Shown: positions 8,701 through 16,355 of the stretch, one piece after another
Position numbering within the stretch: the first letter of the stretch is position 1
Layout: each line of letters starts with the position of its first letter
Assembly (NCBI GenBank): GCA_934202525.1
Contig: CAKPYB010000037.1
Coordinates: 1 to 30,770, forward strand
Direction: 5' to 3'
Length of the DNA: 30,770 bases
Origin: an uncultured Prevotella sp.
GTDB lineage: Bacteria > Bacteroidota > Bacteroidia > Bacteroidales > Bacteroidaceae
Notes under the pieces: model-generated
The model's database searches: none
The model's input: the letters and a program-made list of their open reading frames with translations, nothing else
What the model was told of the DNA's origin: nothing
Program-made: the position numbers and the translations under genes

Positions 8701-8741
8701 AGGATAACATCGGCTACCTTTGTGGCAGTCGAAGTTATCCT
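8701..8741 (-). terminator. Terminator hairpin of serS
   Basis: AGGATAAC at 8701-8708 pairs with GTTATCCT at 8734-8741, with further partial pairing inside. On the minus strand the stem is followed by TTTTGCATTTTAT. It lies about 80 nt after the serS stop. Confidence 0.65.
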
Positions 8742-8819
8742 CGTACAATATATGTTATTTTTGTTTTTCGAATGTTTTGTATAATCGAGAAAAACAGGAA
8801 GTCTTACCGATACTTCAAA

Positions 8820-10112
8820 TTAATCGAAATTTTTGTCATCAAGCATCTCGAAACCGCAGTATGGAACCAATACCTTAGGTACGCGGATTCCTTCTGGGGT
8901 CTGATTGTTCTCCAAGATGGTTGCTACGATTCGTGGCAAAGCAAGAGCTGAACCGTTCAATGTGTGGCAAAGCTCAATCTTCTTGTCATCTGTATGGCGA
9001 TAGCGGCAGTGGAGACGGTTAGCCTGATAGCTCTCGAAGTTAGATACTGATGAAACTTCCAACCAGCGACCCTGTGCAGCGCTCCATGTTTCGAAGTCGT
9101 AGCAGATAGAAGAGGTGAAACTCATATCACCACCGCAGAGACGGAGGATGTGGTATGGCAACTCCAACTTCTTCAAAAGACCTTCAACATGGTCGAGCAT
9201 CTCGTTTAAACTCTCGTAAGAGTGACCTGGCTTATCGATGCGAACAATCTCTACCTTGTCAAACTGGTGCAAGCGGTTCAAGCCGCGAACATCCTTGCCA
9301 TAGCTACCTGCTTCACGACGGAAACAAGCTGAGTAAGCACAACGCTTGATTGGGAGATCTTTCTCATCGAGAATAACATCGCGGAAGATGTTGGTTACAG
9401 GAACCTCAGCAGTAGGGATGAGGAAGAGATTATCCAGATTAGCATGATACATCTGACCTTCCTTGTCTGGCAACTGACCGGTACCACGACCAGAGTCCTC
9501 GTTTACTACGTATGGAGGCTGAATCTCCAGATATCCGCTCTTACGAGCCTCATCGAGGAAGAAGGCCTCGAGTGCACGCTGGAAACGGGCCATCTTGCCG
9601 ATATATACAGGGAAACCGGCACCAGTAATCTTTACACCGAGGTCGAAGTCAACGAGGTTGTACTTCTTCAGAAGATCCCAGTGGCAGAGTGCATCCTCGC
9701 CGAGGTTTGGCTTTTCGCCGCCTTCTTTCACAACAACGTTGTCGGCTGCGTCCTTACCTTCAGGAACCTGCTCGCAAGGGATGTTAGGAATTTCGAGCAA
9801 CTGGTTGGTCATATCGTTCTGTGCTTTCTCCATGATCTCTTCAAGAGCCTTAGCGTCAGCCTTGAGCATAGCTACCTGAGCCTTTGCGCTCTCAGCTTCC
9901 TCTTTCTTACCTTCCTTCATAAGGGCACCAATCTGCTTAGCAAACTGGTTAGCCTGCTGCTTGTTGTTATCCAACTTCTGCTGAGCTTCACGACGAATCT
10001 TGTCGTACTCCAAAACTTTCTCTACGGCCTCACGAGCATTTGGGAAATGCTTTTTTTCGAGACCCTTAACTACACGTTCAGTTTCCTCACTGATAAGTTT
10101 AAGTGTAAGCAT
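8820..10112 (-). CDS. serS: Seryl-tRNA synthetase
   Basis: This class II synthetase charges tRNA-Ser (and tRNA-Sec where present). The protein has 430 residues, normal for the family. It begins MLTLKLISEETERVVKGLEKK, followed by the long antiparallel coiled-coil tRNA-binding arm (about residues 30-100, rich in Lys, Glu and Ala). The catalytic core has the motif 2 region FRREAGSYGKDVRGLNRLHQF and motif 3 LNGSALALPRIVATILENNQ. The open frame extends 16 codons further upstream, but the ATG at 10112 starts the conserved N-terminus, and the promoter box at 10149-10157 would sit inside the longer version. The gene stands alone between terminators. Confidence 0.97.
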   Translation of the reverse strand: MLTLKLISEETERVVKGLEKKHFPNAREAVEKVLEYDKIRREAQQKLDNNKQQANQFAKQIGALMKEGKKEEAESAKAQVAMLKADAKALEEIMEKAQNDMTNQLLEIPNIPCEQVPEGKDAADNVVVKEGGEKPNLGEDALCHWDLLKKYNLVDFDLGVKITGAGFPVYIGKMARFQRALEAFFLDEARKSGYLEIQPPYVVNEDSGRGTGQLPDKEGQMYHANLDNLFLIPTAEVPVTNIFRDVILDEKDLPIKRCAYSACFRREAGSYGKDVRGLNRLHQFDKVEIVRIDKPGHSYESLNEMLDHVEGLLKKLELPYHILRLCGGDMSFTSSICYDFETWSAAQGRWLEVSSVSNFESYQANRLHCRYRHTDDKKIELCHTLNGSALALPRIVATILENNQTPEGIRVPKVLVPYCGFEMLDDKNFD

Positions 10113-10148
10113 AAAATGTCTTTTAATTAAATAATTTACTATTTGTAG

Positions 10149-10157
10149 GCAAAAGTA
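10149..10157 (-). promoter_or_regulatory. -7 box of serS
   Basis: This reads TACTTTTGC on the minus strand, 37 nt before the serS ATG. The -33 element is not evident. Confidence 0.6.
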
Positions 10158-10298
10158 CAAAAAATATTTGTGATAGCGTAAAAAATTGCTGACTTTTTTA
10201 CAGGGAAGGGTAGAATTAAAGTTTTTTTGTGGTTTTACAGGGTTAAGGAGCTTAGAAGGGGGATGTAATCCGTGCCTAAAAACTTATATAAACGAAGA

Positions 10299-10325
10299 AA
10301 GCCTGCTCTAGGTATGAGCAGGCTT
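10299..10325 (-). terminator. Terminator of the rplU-rpmA transcript
   Basis: AAGCCTGCTC at 10299-10308 pairs perfectly with GAGCAGGCTT at 10316-10325, with a 7-nt loop. It is followed on the minus strand by TTCTTCGTTTATAT. It lies about 45 nt past the rpmA stop. The remainder of 10160-10368 shows nothing else besides the serS promoter. Confidence 0.75.
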
Positions 10326-10368
10326 CTATGTTGTTTGTTTGGAATAGTTTTTTCTAAAACTTTAAAAT

Positions 10369-10659
10369 TTAAGCGTCAGCTTTCTTAGTCTTCTCAGCGT
10401 AAACCTCTGGAGAGAGAACAGAAACTGTACTCTTGTCCTTGCGGCCCTTGTGGAAGTAAACGATACCGTCTGCCAAAGCATACAATGTATCATCCTTACC
10501 CTGAGCTACATTCTCACCTGGGAAGTGCTTGTTACCACGCTGGCGAACGATGATGTTACCTGCGATGATGCTCTGACCACCCCAGATCTTAACGCCTAAT
10601 CTTTGTGAAGCTGATTCACGGCCGTTCTTAGAACTACCAACACCTTTCTTATGTGCCAT
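10369..10659 (-). CDS. rpmA: 50S ribosomal protein L27
   Basis: L27 is a large-subunit protein whose N-terminal tail reaches the peptidyl transferase centre. The 96-residue protein begins [16 protein letters not shown], the exact family signature without the cleavable N-terminal extension found in Firmicutes. It continues with [22 protein letters not shown] and ends in a Lys-rich tail. It lies 19 nt downstream of rplU on the same strand, the conserved rplU-rpmA pair, and shares the promoter upstream of rplU. A strong hairpin follows the gene. Confidence 0.97.
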   Translation of the reverse strand: MAHKKGVGSSKNGRESASQRLGVKIWGGQSIIAGNIIVRQRGNKHFPGENVAQGKDDTLYALADGIVYFHKGRKDKSTVSVLSPEVYAEKTKKADA

Positions 10660-10678
10660 TTTCTAATTCCTCCTAATT

Positions 10679-10996
10679 TTAAGCGATTACAGATTTGATT
10701 GATACCTCAGTGAACTGTGCACGATGACCGTTCTTCTTGCGATAGTCCTTGCGGCGCTTCATCTTGAAGACGATTACCTTGTCACCCTTAACGAGTGGGT
10801 TCACTACTTCTACTACTACTTTTGCACCCTCTACAGCTGGTGCACCGACAGTGATTGCGCCGTCTTTGTCAACGAGCAAAACCTTGTCGAACTCAACAGT
10901 CTGACCTGCCTCAACATCCTTGATGTGATGTACGAAGAGCTTCTTGCCCTCCTCAGCCTTGAACTGCTGACCGTTAATTTCTACAATTGCGTACAT
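10679..10996 (-). CDS. rplU: 50S ribosomal protein L21
   Basis: L21 is a 23S rRNA-binding large-subunit protein. From the ATG at 10996 it is 105 residues, the standard length, starting [20 protein letters not shown]. It contains [20 protein letters not shown] near the C-terminus, the family signature. The open frame continues 41 codons upstream to a TTG, but that extension resembles no L21 and overlaps the region between the promoter and the gene, so it is untranslated leader. It is first in the rplU-rpmA operon, with a leader of about 115 nt that could house autoregulation. Confidence 0.97.
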   Translation of the reverse strand: MYAIVEINGQQFKAEEGKKLFVHHIKDVEAGQTVEFDKVLLVDKDGAITVGAPAVEGAKVVVEVVNPLVKGDKVIVFKMKRRKDYRKKNGHRAQFTEVSIKSVIA

Positions 10997-11115
10997 TAAA
11001 TTAATTATATAAACGGGTTTCTTCGGGAGGCGTCCTGCATTGTGCCGGATCTTCTTTGAGCCCCTTCGAACTAAACTTTTCTGTAACATTTGCCCAATCC
11101 ATGAGCATTCGGGGT

Positions 11116-11148
11116 GCAAAATTACAAATTATCTTTGATATGAACAAA
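11116..11148 (-). promoter_or_regulatory. Promoter of rplU-rpmA
   Basis: On the minus strand, TTTG (11148-11145), a 20-bp spacer, then TAATTTTGC (11124-11116). The expected transcription start is near 11110, giving a 5' leader of about 115 nt. Confidence 0.75.
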
Positions 11149-11269
11149 ATGTTGAGGAAAGAAAGATGATTTTTTAGAAAAAATTAACAGAGAAGCCTGC
11201 TTTTTTATAAGAATACCGATTCTTTGCTGTCGGATAAGAGACTCGTAAACGATATAATATTCTTTATTG

Positions 11270-11445
11270 GGTTCAAAGATATACCTCCTCTGGTTCAAGG
11301 ATATATCTGCTTTGGCTCAAGGATATGTCTGCTTTGGTTCAAGGATGTGTCTGTTTTGGTTCACGGATGTGTCTGCTTTGGTTCACGGATGTGTCTGCTT
11401 AGGTTCAAGGATACGACTTCTCGGGTTCAAGAATATACCTTCGTT
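11270..11445. repeat. Tandem array of eight 22-bp units (family A)
   Basis: Eight back-to-back units start at 11270, 11292, 11314, 11336, 11358, 11380, 11402 and 11424. The approximate consensus is GGTTCAAGGATRTGTCTGCTT plus one T. The middle units are nearly identical and the two ends more diverged, as expected if the array grows and homogenises from the middle. Because 22 is not a multiple of 3, the open frames through it read a 66-nt super-repeat and are unlikely to be genes. No spacers exist, so it is not CRISPR. Confidence 0.9.
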
Positions 11446-11457
11446 GAAGTTATGACT

Positions 11458-11547
11458 AGTGTCAGCAGCTCTGCTGAGCCTAGTCAGCAGGTCTGCTCAC
11501 TATAGTCGGCAGGTCTGCTGACTGCAGTCAGCAAGTCTTCCGACTCA
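11458..11547. repeat. Tandem array of four palindromic 22-24-bp units (family B)
   Basis: Units lie at 11458-11481 (24 bp), 11482-11503, 11504-11525 and 11526-11547 (22 bp each). Each carries dyad symmetry, roughly AGTCAGCA, 4 bp, TGCTGACT, and then a 2-bp link. The first unit has a perfect TCAGCAG-CT-CTGCTGA palindrome. The sequence is unrelated to the family A array 12 bp away, yet it has the same period. Confidence 0.85.
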
Positions 11548-11631
11548 AGTGATATTACCTTTTAATTGTATACTTTCTTCTTGGGAACAATATATGCTAT
11601 ATGCTATTTGATGGAGGAGGTGTATAAAAAG

Positions 11632-11721
11632 AAAAAAGCGATGACCTTCACAGGCTACCGCTCCAAATCTTCAATAGGTATTAGTTTCCATTAAGGTAAA
11701 AAGATTGTTTTCAGGATAACT
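11632..11721 (-). ncRNA. Candidate small RNA of about 90 nt, unknown family
   Basis: A canonical promoter (11758-11726) should start transcription near 11721. The RNA can form an AAUCUU/AAGAUU-based stem in its middle. It ends in an intrinsic terminator: AGCG at 11637-11640 pairs with CGCT at 11659-11662, continuing through GU/AU and GCC/GGU pairs to a six-base loop, followed by six uridines. No open frame of note exists inside. It lacks the GGAA-loop signature of SRP RNA and resembles no family I can name. The bounds are inferred from promoter geometry and terminator position. Confidence 0.65.
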
Positions 11722-11725
11722 GGTT

Positions 11726-11758
11726 GCAAAGATACAAGATATTTCTTAAATCACCAAA
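11726..11758 (-). promoter_or_regulatory. Promoter of the 90-nt small RNA candidate
   Basis: On the minus strand, TTTG (11758-11755), a 20-bp spacer, then TATCTTTGC (11734-11726). Both elements and the spacing are ideal for the Bacteroidetes housekeeping sigma factor, although no protein-coding gene follows. Confidence 0.8.
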
Positions 11759-11943
11759 TATTTATTTGATTATTTTTGTTGTTATTTTGCTGTGCGGGCG
11801 CACAATACAACTATTTAACTTATATTAATAAGAAAAGTTGCGTAAACGATTGCAATTCTATTGCTTTTTACTTTTGTTTAGATATATTCGAAAGTATAAA
11901 GAGACTCACTTTCGAGACGAGTAGTGAGGCAGAGAAAATAAAA

Positions 11944-11973
11944 AACAGGTTGACGCTGTTGCGCCAACCTGTT
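11944..11973 (-). terminator. Terminator downstream of maeB
   Basis: AACAGGTTG at 11944-11952 pairs with CAACCTGTT at 11965-11973, extended inward by CGC/GCG around a TGTT loop with one mismatch. On the minus strand it is followed by TTTTTTATTTT. It lies about 130 nt past the maeB stop, so maeB mRNA should have a 3' UTR of that length. Between this and the small-RNA promoter (11759-11940) I see no gene or structure. Confidence 0.8.
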
Positions 11974-12100
11974 CATGGAAAGTTCTATTATGCTTTGTTC
12001 GAATCGGTTCTGTTACATGAATTATTCTCAAGAAGGAATCATTCTACCGAAAGAGCCGGTTCAAACAAAAGAATCTGTTCTAATCAGGAGATAGAAGCGA

Positions 12101-14389
12101 TTACTTCTGTTTCTTGATTTTCTCTACGTAAGCATCAATGACAGCTACTGCTGTGATGTTTACGATATCCTGTACACTACTTTCAGAGTCTGTGAAGTGG
12201 ATAGGCTTATTCAATCCCATCTGGATAGGGCCGATAATCTCTGCCTCTGGGTTCAGCCCCTGGAGAAGTTTGTATGCACCATTGGCGCTACTCAAGTTAG
12301 GGAACACCAAAGTGTTGACGTCTTTGCCCTTGAGGCGGGAGAATGGATACTTCTCGTCGCGCAGATCCTTGTTGAGTGCATAGTTTACCTGCATCTCACC
12401 ATCGATAGCGAGTTCTGGGAACTCCTTCTGCATCTCAGCAACGGCTTTCTTTACCTTAACAGGCGAGCCGATGTTGTCTGTACCGAAGTTAGAGTAGCTT
12501 AACATGGCCATAACTGGCTCTTCGTTGAAGAACTTCACTGTACCTGCAGACAACTTGGCAACATCAATCAGTACATCTTCGTCTGGGTGACGGTTGATGA
12601 GTGTATCAGCGATATAATAAATACCCTTCTGTGTGTTAAGGATATGCATGGTACCGAAAGTCTTATATGGCTCACGGATTCCAATTACATCTTTTGCCAC
12701 CTTAATAGTATTGCTGTACTTTGTGTAAAGACCAGTGATGAATGCGTCAGCATCACCCTGTTCTACCATTGACATACCGAAGTAGTTTCGCTCGTACATT
12801 TTATCATAAGCTTCCTCGAAGCTGTAGCCCTCGCGAGCACGCTTCTCTGCCAGGTGCTTGGCAAACTTAGCACGGCGGCCCTGTTCGTTATCGGCACGCA
12901 TATCTACAATCTCAATATCTGAAAGGTCAAGCTTCAAACGGCTAGCAACACGGTTCAAACGGTCAGGATTACCCAACAGTATTGGCTGACAGATACCTTC
13001 TTGCTTAGCCTGGACAGCAGCCTTCAGCATAGTTGGGTTGCCGCCTTCTGCGAATACGACACGCTGTGGGTGAAGGCGCGCTGTATCGTGGAGCTTGCGG
13101 GTCAATTTTGTCTCCTGGCCAAGCAACTGGCGCAAATCCTGCTTGTACTTCTCCCAATCGGTGATAGGAGTGCGAGCCACACCACTTTCCATTGCAGCCT
13201 TAGCTACGGCAGCAGAAACTTCTGTAATCAAACGTGGATCTACAGGTTTCGGAATGAAGTATTTAGGACCGAATGTAAGGTCGTTAACGTGGTAAACATC
13301 GTTTACTACATCAGGAACTGGCTGCTTAGCCAAATCGGCAATTGCATGAACAGCAGCCATCTTCATCTCTTCGTTGATGGCACGGGCATGAACATCGAGT
13401 GCACCACGGAAGATGTATGGGAAACCGATTACATTGTTAATCTGGTTAGGATAATCTGAACGGCCAGTTGACATCAATACGTCAGGGCGGCTGTCCATAG
13501 CGTCCTCGTAGCTGATCTCTGGTACAGGATTAGCGAGAGCGAAAACGATAGGGCTGTCTGTCATAGAGCGGATCATATCCTTAGAGAGCACGTTACCCTT
13601 GCTGAGTCCTACGAATACATCGGCGCCTTTCACAGCCTCTTCGAGTGTATGAACGTCACGTCGGTCTGTAGCAAAGAGCTTTTTCTGCTCTGTCAGATTT
13701 TCGCGGTCGCTGGTAATGACACCCTTAGAGTCGAGCATAACGATGTTCTTTACCTGTGCACCGAGAGCTACGTAGAGTTTTGTACAGCTGATAGCAGCAG
13801 CACCAGCACCATTTACGACAATCTTCACATCGGCAATGTTCTTGCCGGCTACCTCAAGAGCATTCTTCAAGCCTGCAGCAGAGATGATAGCAGTACCGTG
13901 CTGGTCATCGTGCATGACTGGGATATCGAGAGTCCTTTTCAGGCGTTCCTCGATGTAGAAACATTGAGGTGCCTTGATGTCCTCCAAGTTGATTCCACCA
14001 AATGTAGGAGCGATTTTCTCTACGGTTTCACAGAACTTTTCTGGGTCTTTTTCATCGATTTCGATATCGAAGACATCCACACCACCGTAAATCTTGAAAA
14101 GCAATCCCTTACCTTCCATCACTGGCTTTCCGCTCATGGCACCGATATCGCCAAGTCCGAGCACTGCTGTACCATTACTGATAACAGCAACCAGGTTACC
14201 CTTGTCAGTATACTTGTATGCATCGTCTGGGTTCTGCTGGATCTCGAGACATGGGAAAGCCACGCCAGGAGAGTAAGCAAGGCTCAGATCCGTTTGTGTG
14301 TGATAAGGTTTTGTTGGCTTAACCTCAATCTTGCCAGGACGACCAGTCTCGTGATAACTTAAAGCCGCCTCTTTTGTAATTTTTACCAT
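12101..14389 (-). CDS. maeB: NADP-dependent malic enzyme with C-terminal phosphotransacetylase domain
   Basis: The enzyme decarboxylates malate to pyruvate, yielding NAD(P)H. The protein has 762 residues, typical of the MaeB fusion. The N-terminal malic domain has [15 protein letters not shown] and [20 protein letters not shown]. The NAD-binding domain (about 160-410) has DDQHGTA, the metal and substrate region, and [16 protein letters not shown] as the Rossmann loop. The C-terminal phosphate acetyltransferase-like domain (about 430-762) has RVVFAEGG and ends [15 protein letters not shown]. In characterised MaeB proteins the PTA domain is regulatory (acetyl-CoA responsive) rather than catalytic. 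The ATG at 14389 fits the family start. It is divergent from a TetR regulator, but regulation by that protein is only a possibility. Confidence 0.96.
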   Translation of the reverse strand: MVKITKEAALSYHETGRPGKIEVKPTKPYHTQTDLSLAYSPGVAFPCLEIQQNPDDAYKYTDKGNLVAVISNGTAVLGLGDIGAMSGKPVMEGKGLLFKIYGGVDVFDIEIDEKDPEKFCETVEKIAPTFGGINLEDIKAPQCFYIEERLKRTLDIPVMHDDQHGTAIISAAGLKNALEVAGKNIADVKIVVNGAGAAAISCTKLYVALGAQVKNIVMLDSKGVITSDRENLTEQKKLFATDRRDVHTLEEAVKGADVFVGLSKGNVLSKDMIRSMTDSPIVFALANPVPEISYEDAMDSRPDVLMSTGRSDYPNQINNVIGFPYIFRGALDVHARAINEEMKMAAVHAIADLAKQPVPDVVNDVYHVNDLTFGPKYFIPKPVDPRLITEVSAAVAKAAMESGVARTPITDWEKYKQDLRQLLGQETKLTRKLHDTARLHPQRVVFAEGGNPTMLKAAVQAKQEGICQPILLGNPDRLNRVASRLKLDLSDIEIVDMRADNEQGRRAKFAKHLAEKRAREGYSFEEAYDKMYERNYFGMSMVEQGDADAFITGLYTKYSNTIKVAKDVIGIREPYKTFGTMHILNTQKGIYYIADTLINRHPDEDVLIDVAKLSAGTVKFFNEEPVMAMLSYSNFGTDNIGSPVKVKKAVAEMQKEFPELAIDGEMQVNYALNKDLRDEKYPFSRLKGKDVNTLVFPNLSSANGAYKLLQGLNPEAEIIGPIQMGLNKPIHFTDSESSVQDIVNITAVAVIDAYVEKIKKQK

Positions 14390-14461
14390 AACAATATATT
14401 GGTTTAAAGTTTATTCTTCTTTCATATTCGTGGAATTTTCGCACGAAATTTAAAAGTTTGT

Positions 14462-14470
14462 GCAAAGGTA
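14462..14470 (-). promoter_or_regulatory. -7 box of maeB
   Basis: This reads TACCTTTGC on the minus strand, 73 nt upstream of the maeB ATG. The -33 element is poor. Confidence 0.65.
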
Positions 14471-14513
14471 CAAAAAAACTTAGTAAAAAAGAATGGTTTT
14501 TTGATTTTTTTTG

Positions 14514-14522
14514 TATCTTTGC
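14514..14522 (+). promoter_or_regulatory. -7 box of the TetR gene
   Basis: TATCTTTGC lies 27 nt before the TetR ATG at 14549. It faces away from the maeB box, with 43 bp between the two. Confidence 0.65.
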
Positions 14523-14548
14523 ACAAAAATAGTCTTCAAAAAAGTAAA

Positions 14549-15166
14549 ATGACAGAAATCAATCAATATAGACAAGAACTGAAAGACAGAATCATCTCCT
14601 ATGCGATGCCTGAATTCTATAAGCGTGGAGTAAAAGCTGTCAAGATGGATGAAATCTCACAGGGACTTCATGTATCTAAGAGAACTGTGTACGAGATTTT
14701 CGGTGACAAAGAGGAATTGTTGCTTGCTGGTATGATGCGTCAGCAGGAAGAAAATCGTTCGAAGTTAGAGAATTTCGCCAAGACCCAAGCGAAGAATGTG
14801 ATAGATATTATCAGCTATGTCTATAAATTGCAGATGGAGCGCAATGGGATGGTGGGCATTCTTTTTTATGAGGAGGTTCACAAGATGCCTCGTGTGGTGA
14901 AATTCTTCCAGGAGAATCATGCTCATGAACGTGAGGAGAGTGTGTGCTTCTTTGAGGCTGGTGTAAGAGAGGGACTCTTCCGTAAGGATGTAGACTTCAA
15001 TGTTATTATGGATATCGGACATATTATGATGGAAGAAATCATGCATCATCAGATTTATCGTATTCATTCCATGCAGGAGATATACAATAATTATATTTTG
15101 TGTTTCATTCGTGGATTCTGTACAGAGCGTGGCTTGGAGCAGCTTGACCGTGCTTTAAATGAGTAA
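14549..15166 (+). CDS. TetR/AcrR-family transcriptional regulator
   Basis: This 205-residue protein has an N-terminal TetR DNA-binding domain (residues about 10-58). MPEFYKRGVKAVKMDEISQG is followed by the helix-turn-helix LHVSKRTVYEIFGDKEELLLA, the signature of the family. The C-terminal part (60-205) is helical, as expected for a ligand-binding and dimerisation domain, and ends in YNNYILCFIRGFCTERG. The ligand is not predictable. The ATG at 14549 is chosen over an upstream TTG at 14501 because the promoter box 14514-14522 would lie inside the longer frame. It is divergent from maeB and convergent with the GNAT-like gene, from which a terminator separates it. Autoregulation is the usual mode for the family. 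Confidence 0.92.
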   Translation: MTEINQYRQELKDRIISYAMPEFYKRGVKAVKMDEISQGLHVSKRTVYEIFGDKEELLLAGMMRQQEENRSKLENFAKTQAKNVIDIISYVYKLQMERNGMVGILFYEEVHKMPRVVKFFQENHAHEREESVCFFEAGVREGLFRKDVDFNVIMDIGHIMMEEIMHHQIYRIHSMQEIYNNYILCFIRGFCTERGLEQLDRALNE

Positions 15167-15230
15167 GGGCTTATGCTTTAATATGCAGATTGTGCTTATG
15201 GCTATATATACCTATTATATAAAAAAAGAG

Positions 15231-15273
15231 AAAGAGGTTCCGGAGATGCTTTGTCGGCTCACGGAACCTCTTT
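15231..15273. terminator. Bidirectional terminator between TetR and the GNAT-like gene
   Basis: AAAGAGGTTCCG at 15231-15242 pairs perfectly with CGGAACCTCTTT at 15262-15273. A-rich sequence precedes and T-rich sequence follows, so it can work both ways. Its end abuts the stop codon of the convergent gene at 15275. Confidence 0.85.
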
Positions 15274-15274
15274 T

Positions 15275-16249
15275 CTAATCTTTGTATAGCCAGTGGAGAA
15301 GCAGGTTTATTATTCTTGGATAGAATCGGAACCAGCGAAACTTTGTTACCGGTTTGCCTCCGAAACCGAGAATGAATTCCCGATAGAGATTGCTCTTTAG
15401 CGGAAGTCCTGCATCCATAAAGTGGAGGTGTTGGGCTTCTTGCTCCTGTGCATCAGAAAGTGCTTGCCAGATGGTCATTGTGTCTGGGTGCAGATGGATG
15501 TAAGTCTTCCTTTTGAATGCAGAAAACCAAAGGTAGGCATTGCCCTGGTTGTAGATGCAGGTATAGCCGCCAATCACTTTGTCCTTATAGGTGATGATCA
15601 TGTTTCTGGCATTGCTACTTGCACTCAGTTTCTGGAAGAATGTTTCGTCTGGAACAAAACGGCGAAGTTTCAGCCGATAATAATTTTTGAGCAACTGGTG
15701 ATAGCGATGGATGTCTTCGGGTGAAGTTGCCTCTCTACAGCTAATTCCCTTTTTCTTCATCTTTTCTATCATAGCAATTTGTTTTTCTGAGAGTCGTTCC
15801 TGGGGAAGTTTGCTGTGTAGGGAGTTATGTATCTCTTGCCAGGCAATAGGTACATAGCCCAATTTTCTGAATTCCCGGTAACCTAGCATCTTTTTGCTCA
15901 TTCGTGAAAACTCGATATAAAAGCAGAGTCGTTTGTGTAAGCGGATAGTTACGCTGCGGAGTAACAATGGGAAAATAGCATTCTGTTCAGCATCGGGTGC
16001 ATAAAATCCCTCTCCATACGCGTGCGCGTGCGTATATAAATAAGGTGGAAATAAAGATTTTCGGTGATAGAGGATGACGAGCATTTGTCCGACCACCATG
16101 TTCTCCTGTGTGGCAACAGCCATAAAAGGGGTTATGCCGGGTGTTTTTTCAAGAATCTGAAAAAGCTCCAAGCTATGAAAAAAGTCGCCTTCCAATAAAT
16201 GCGGCATTTCTTCCAGTTTACCATATATTTCTACTTCATATTTTCTCAC
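15275..16249 (-). CDS. GNAT/FemAB-like acyltransferase of unknown substrate
   Basis: From a GTG at 16249 the protein has about 324 residues. The first half (GDFFHSLELFQILEKTPGITPFMAVA, then GQMLVILYHR) resembles the N-terminal half of FemAB/peptidoglycan-bridge-like proteins. The second half (about 175-300) has YHQLLKNYYRLKLRRFVPDE, KVIGGYTCIYNQGNAYLWFS and LHFMDAGLP, matching the acceptor-side GNAT fold. Members transfer amino-acyl or acyl groups, often to cell-wall or lipid targets; the substrate here is unknown. The frame is open 12 codons further to a TTG at 16285, but a promoter (16285-16254) lies over that extension. Homology-like sequence begins just after the GTG, so GTG is the likely start, probably on a leaderless mRNA. 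Confidence 0.75.
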   Translation of the reverse strand: MRKYEVEIYGKLEEMPHLLEGDFFHSLELFQILEKTPGITPFMAVATQENMVVGQMLVILYHRKSLFPPYLYTHAHAYGEGFYAPDAEQNAIFPLLLRSVTIRLHKRLCFYIEFSRMSKKMLGYREFRKLGYVPIAWQEIHNSLHSKLPQERLSEKQIAMIEKMKKKGISCREATSPEDIHRYHQLLKNYYRLKLRRFVPDETFFQKLSASSNARNMIITYKDKVIGGYTCIYNQGNAYLWFSAFKRKTYIHLHPDTMTIWQALSDAQEQEAQHLHFMDAGLPLKSNLYREFILGFGGKPVTKFRWFRFYPRIINLLLHWLYKD

Positions 16250-16253
16250 GGAG

Positions 16254-16285
16254 GCAAAAATAATAAATTTATCATAAAAAAGCAA
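16254..16285 (-). promoter_or_regulatory. Promoter of the GNAT/FemAB-like gene
   Basis: On the minus strand, TTG (16285-16283, preceded by C), a 20-bp spacer, then TATTTTTGC (16262-16254). The GTG start begins 6 nt after the last G of the -7 box. Confidence 0.6.
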
Positions 16286-16316
16286 GGAAAAGGGCTCCTC
16301 TATCGTTATTTTTTAG

Positions 16317-16325
16317 TATTTTTGC
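16317..16325 (+). promoter_or_regulatory. -7 box of the DUF2520-kdsC-maf run
   Basis: TATTTTTGC lies 31 nt before the ATG at 16356. No clear -33 TTTG is seen. Confidence 0.55.
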
Positions 16326-16355
16326 ATAAAAAGTAGAACTTTAAACAAATAACGT

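Noticed and set aside
11224..11505. Open frames through the 22-bp repeat array, giving a Phe/Leu/Cys-rich repetitive peptide
   Set aside because: The frame is open only because the tandem repeat lacks stops; the peptide changes register every unit and no promoter faces it.
11270..11547. Possible CRISPR array
   Set aside because: Units are directly adjacent without spacers, and no cas genes are present.
11632..11721. The 90-nt RNA as SRP (4.5S) RNA
   Set aside because: The conserved GGAA tetraloop and the asymmetric internal-loop sequence of the SRP domain are missing.
11776..12117. A 113-codon plus-strand frame between the small-RNA promoter and maeB
   Set aside because: It crosses the maeB terminator hairpin and the end of maeB, and its composition is not protein-like.
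13649..14362. A 237-codon plus-strand frame opposite maeB, and similar long frames opposite serS, the Nfn fusion and rarA
   Set aside because: All lie exactly antisense to confident conserved genes and have no recognisable motif or promoter.
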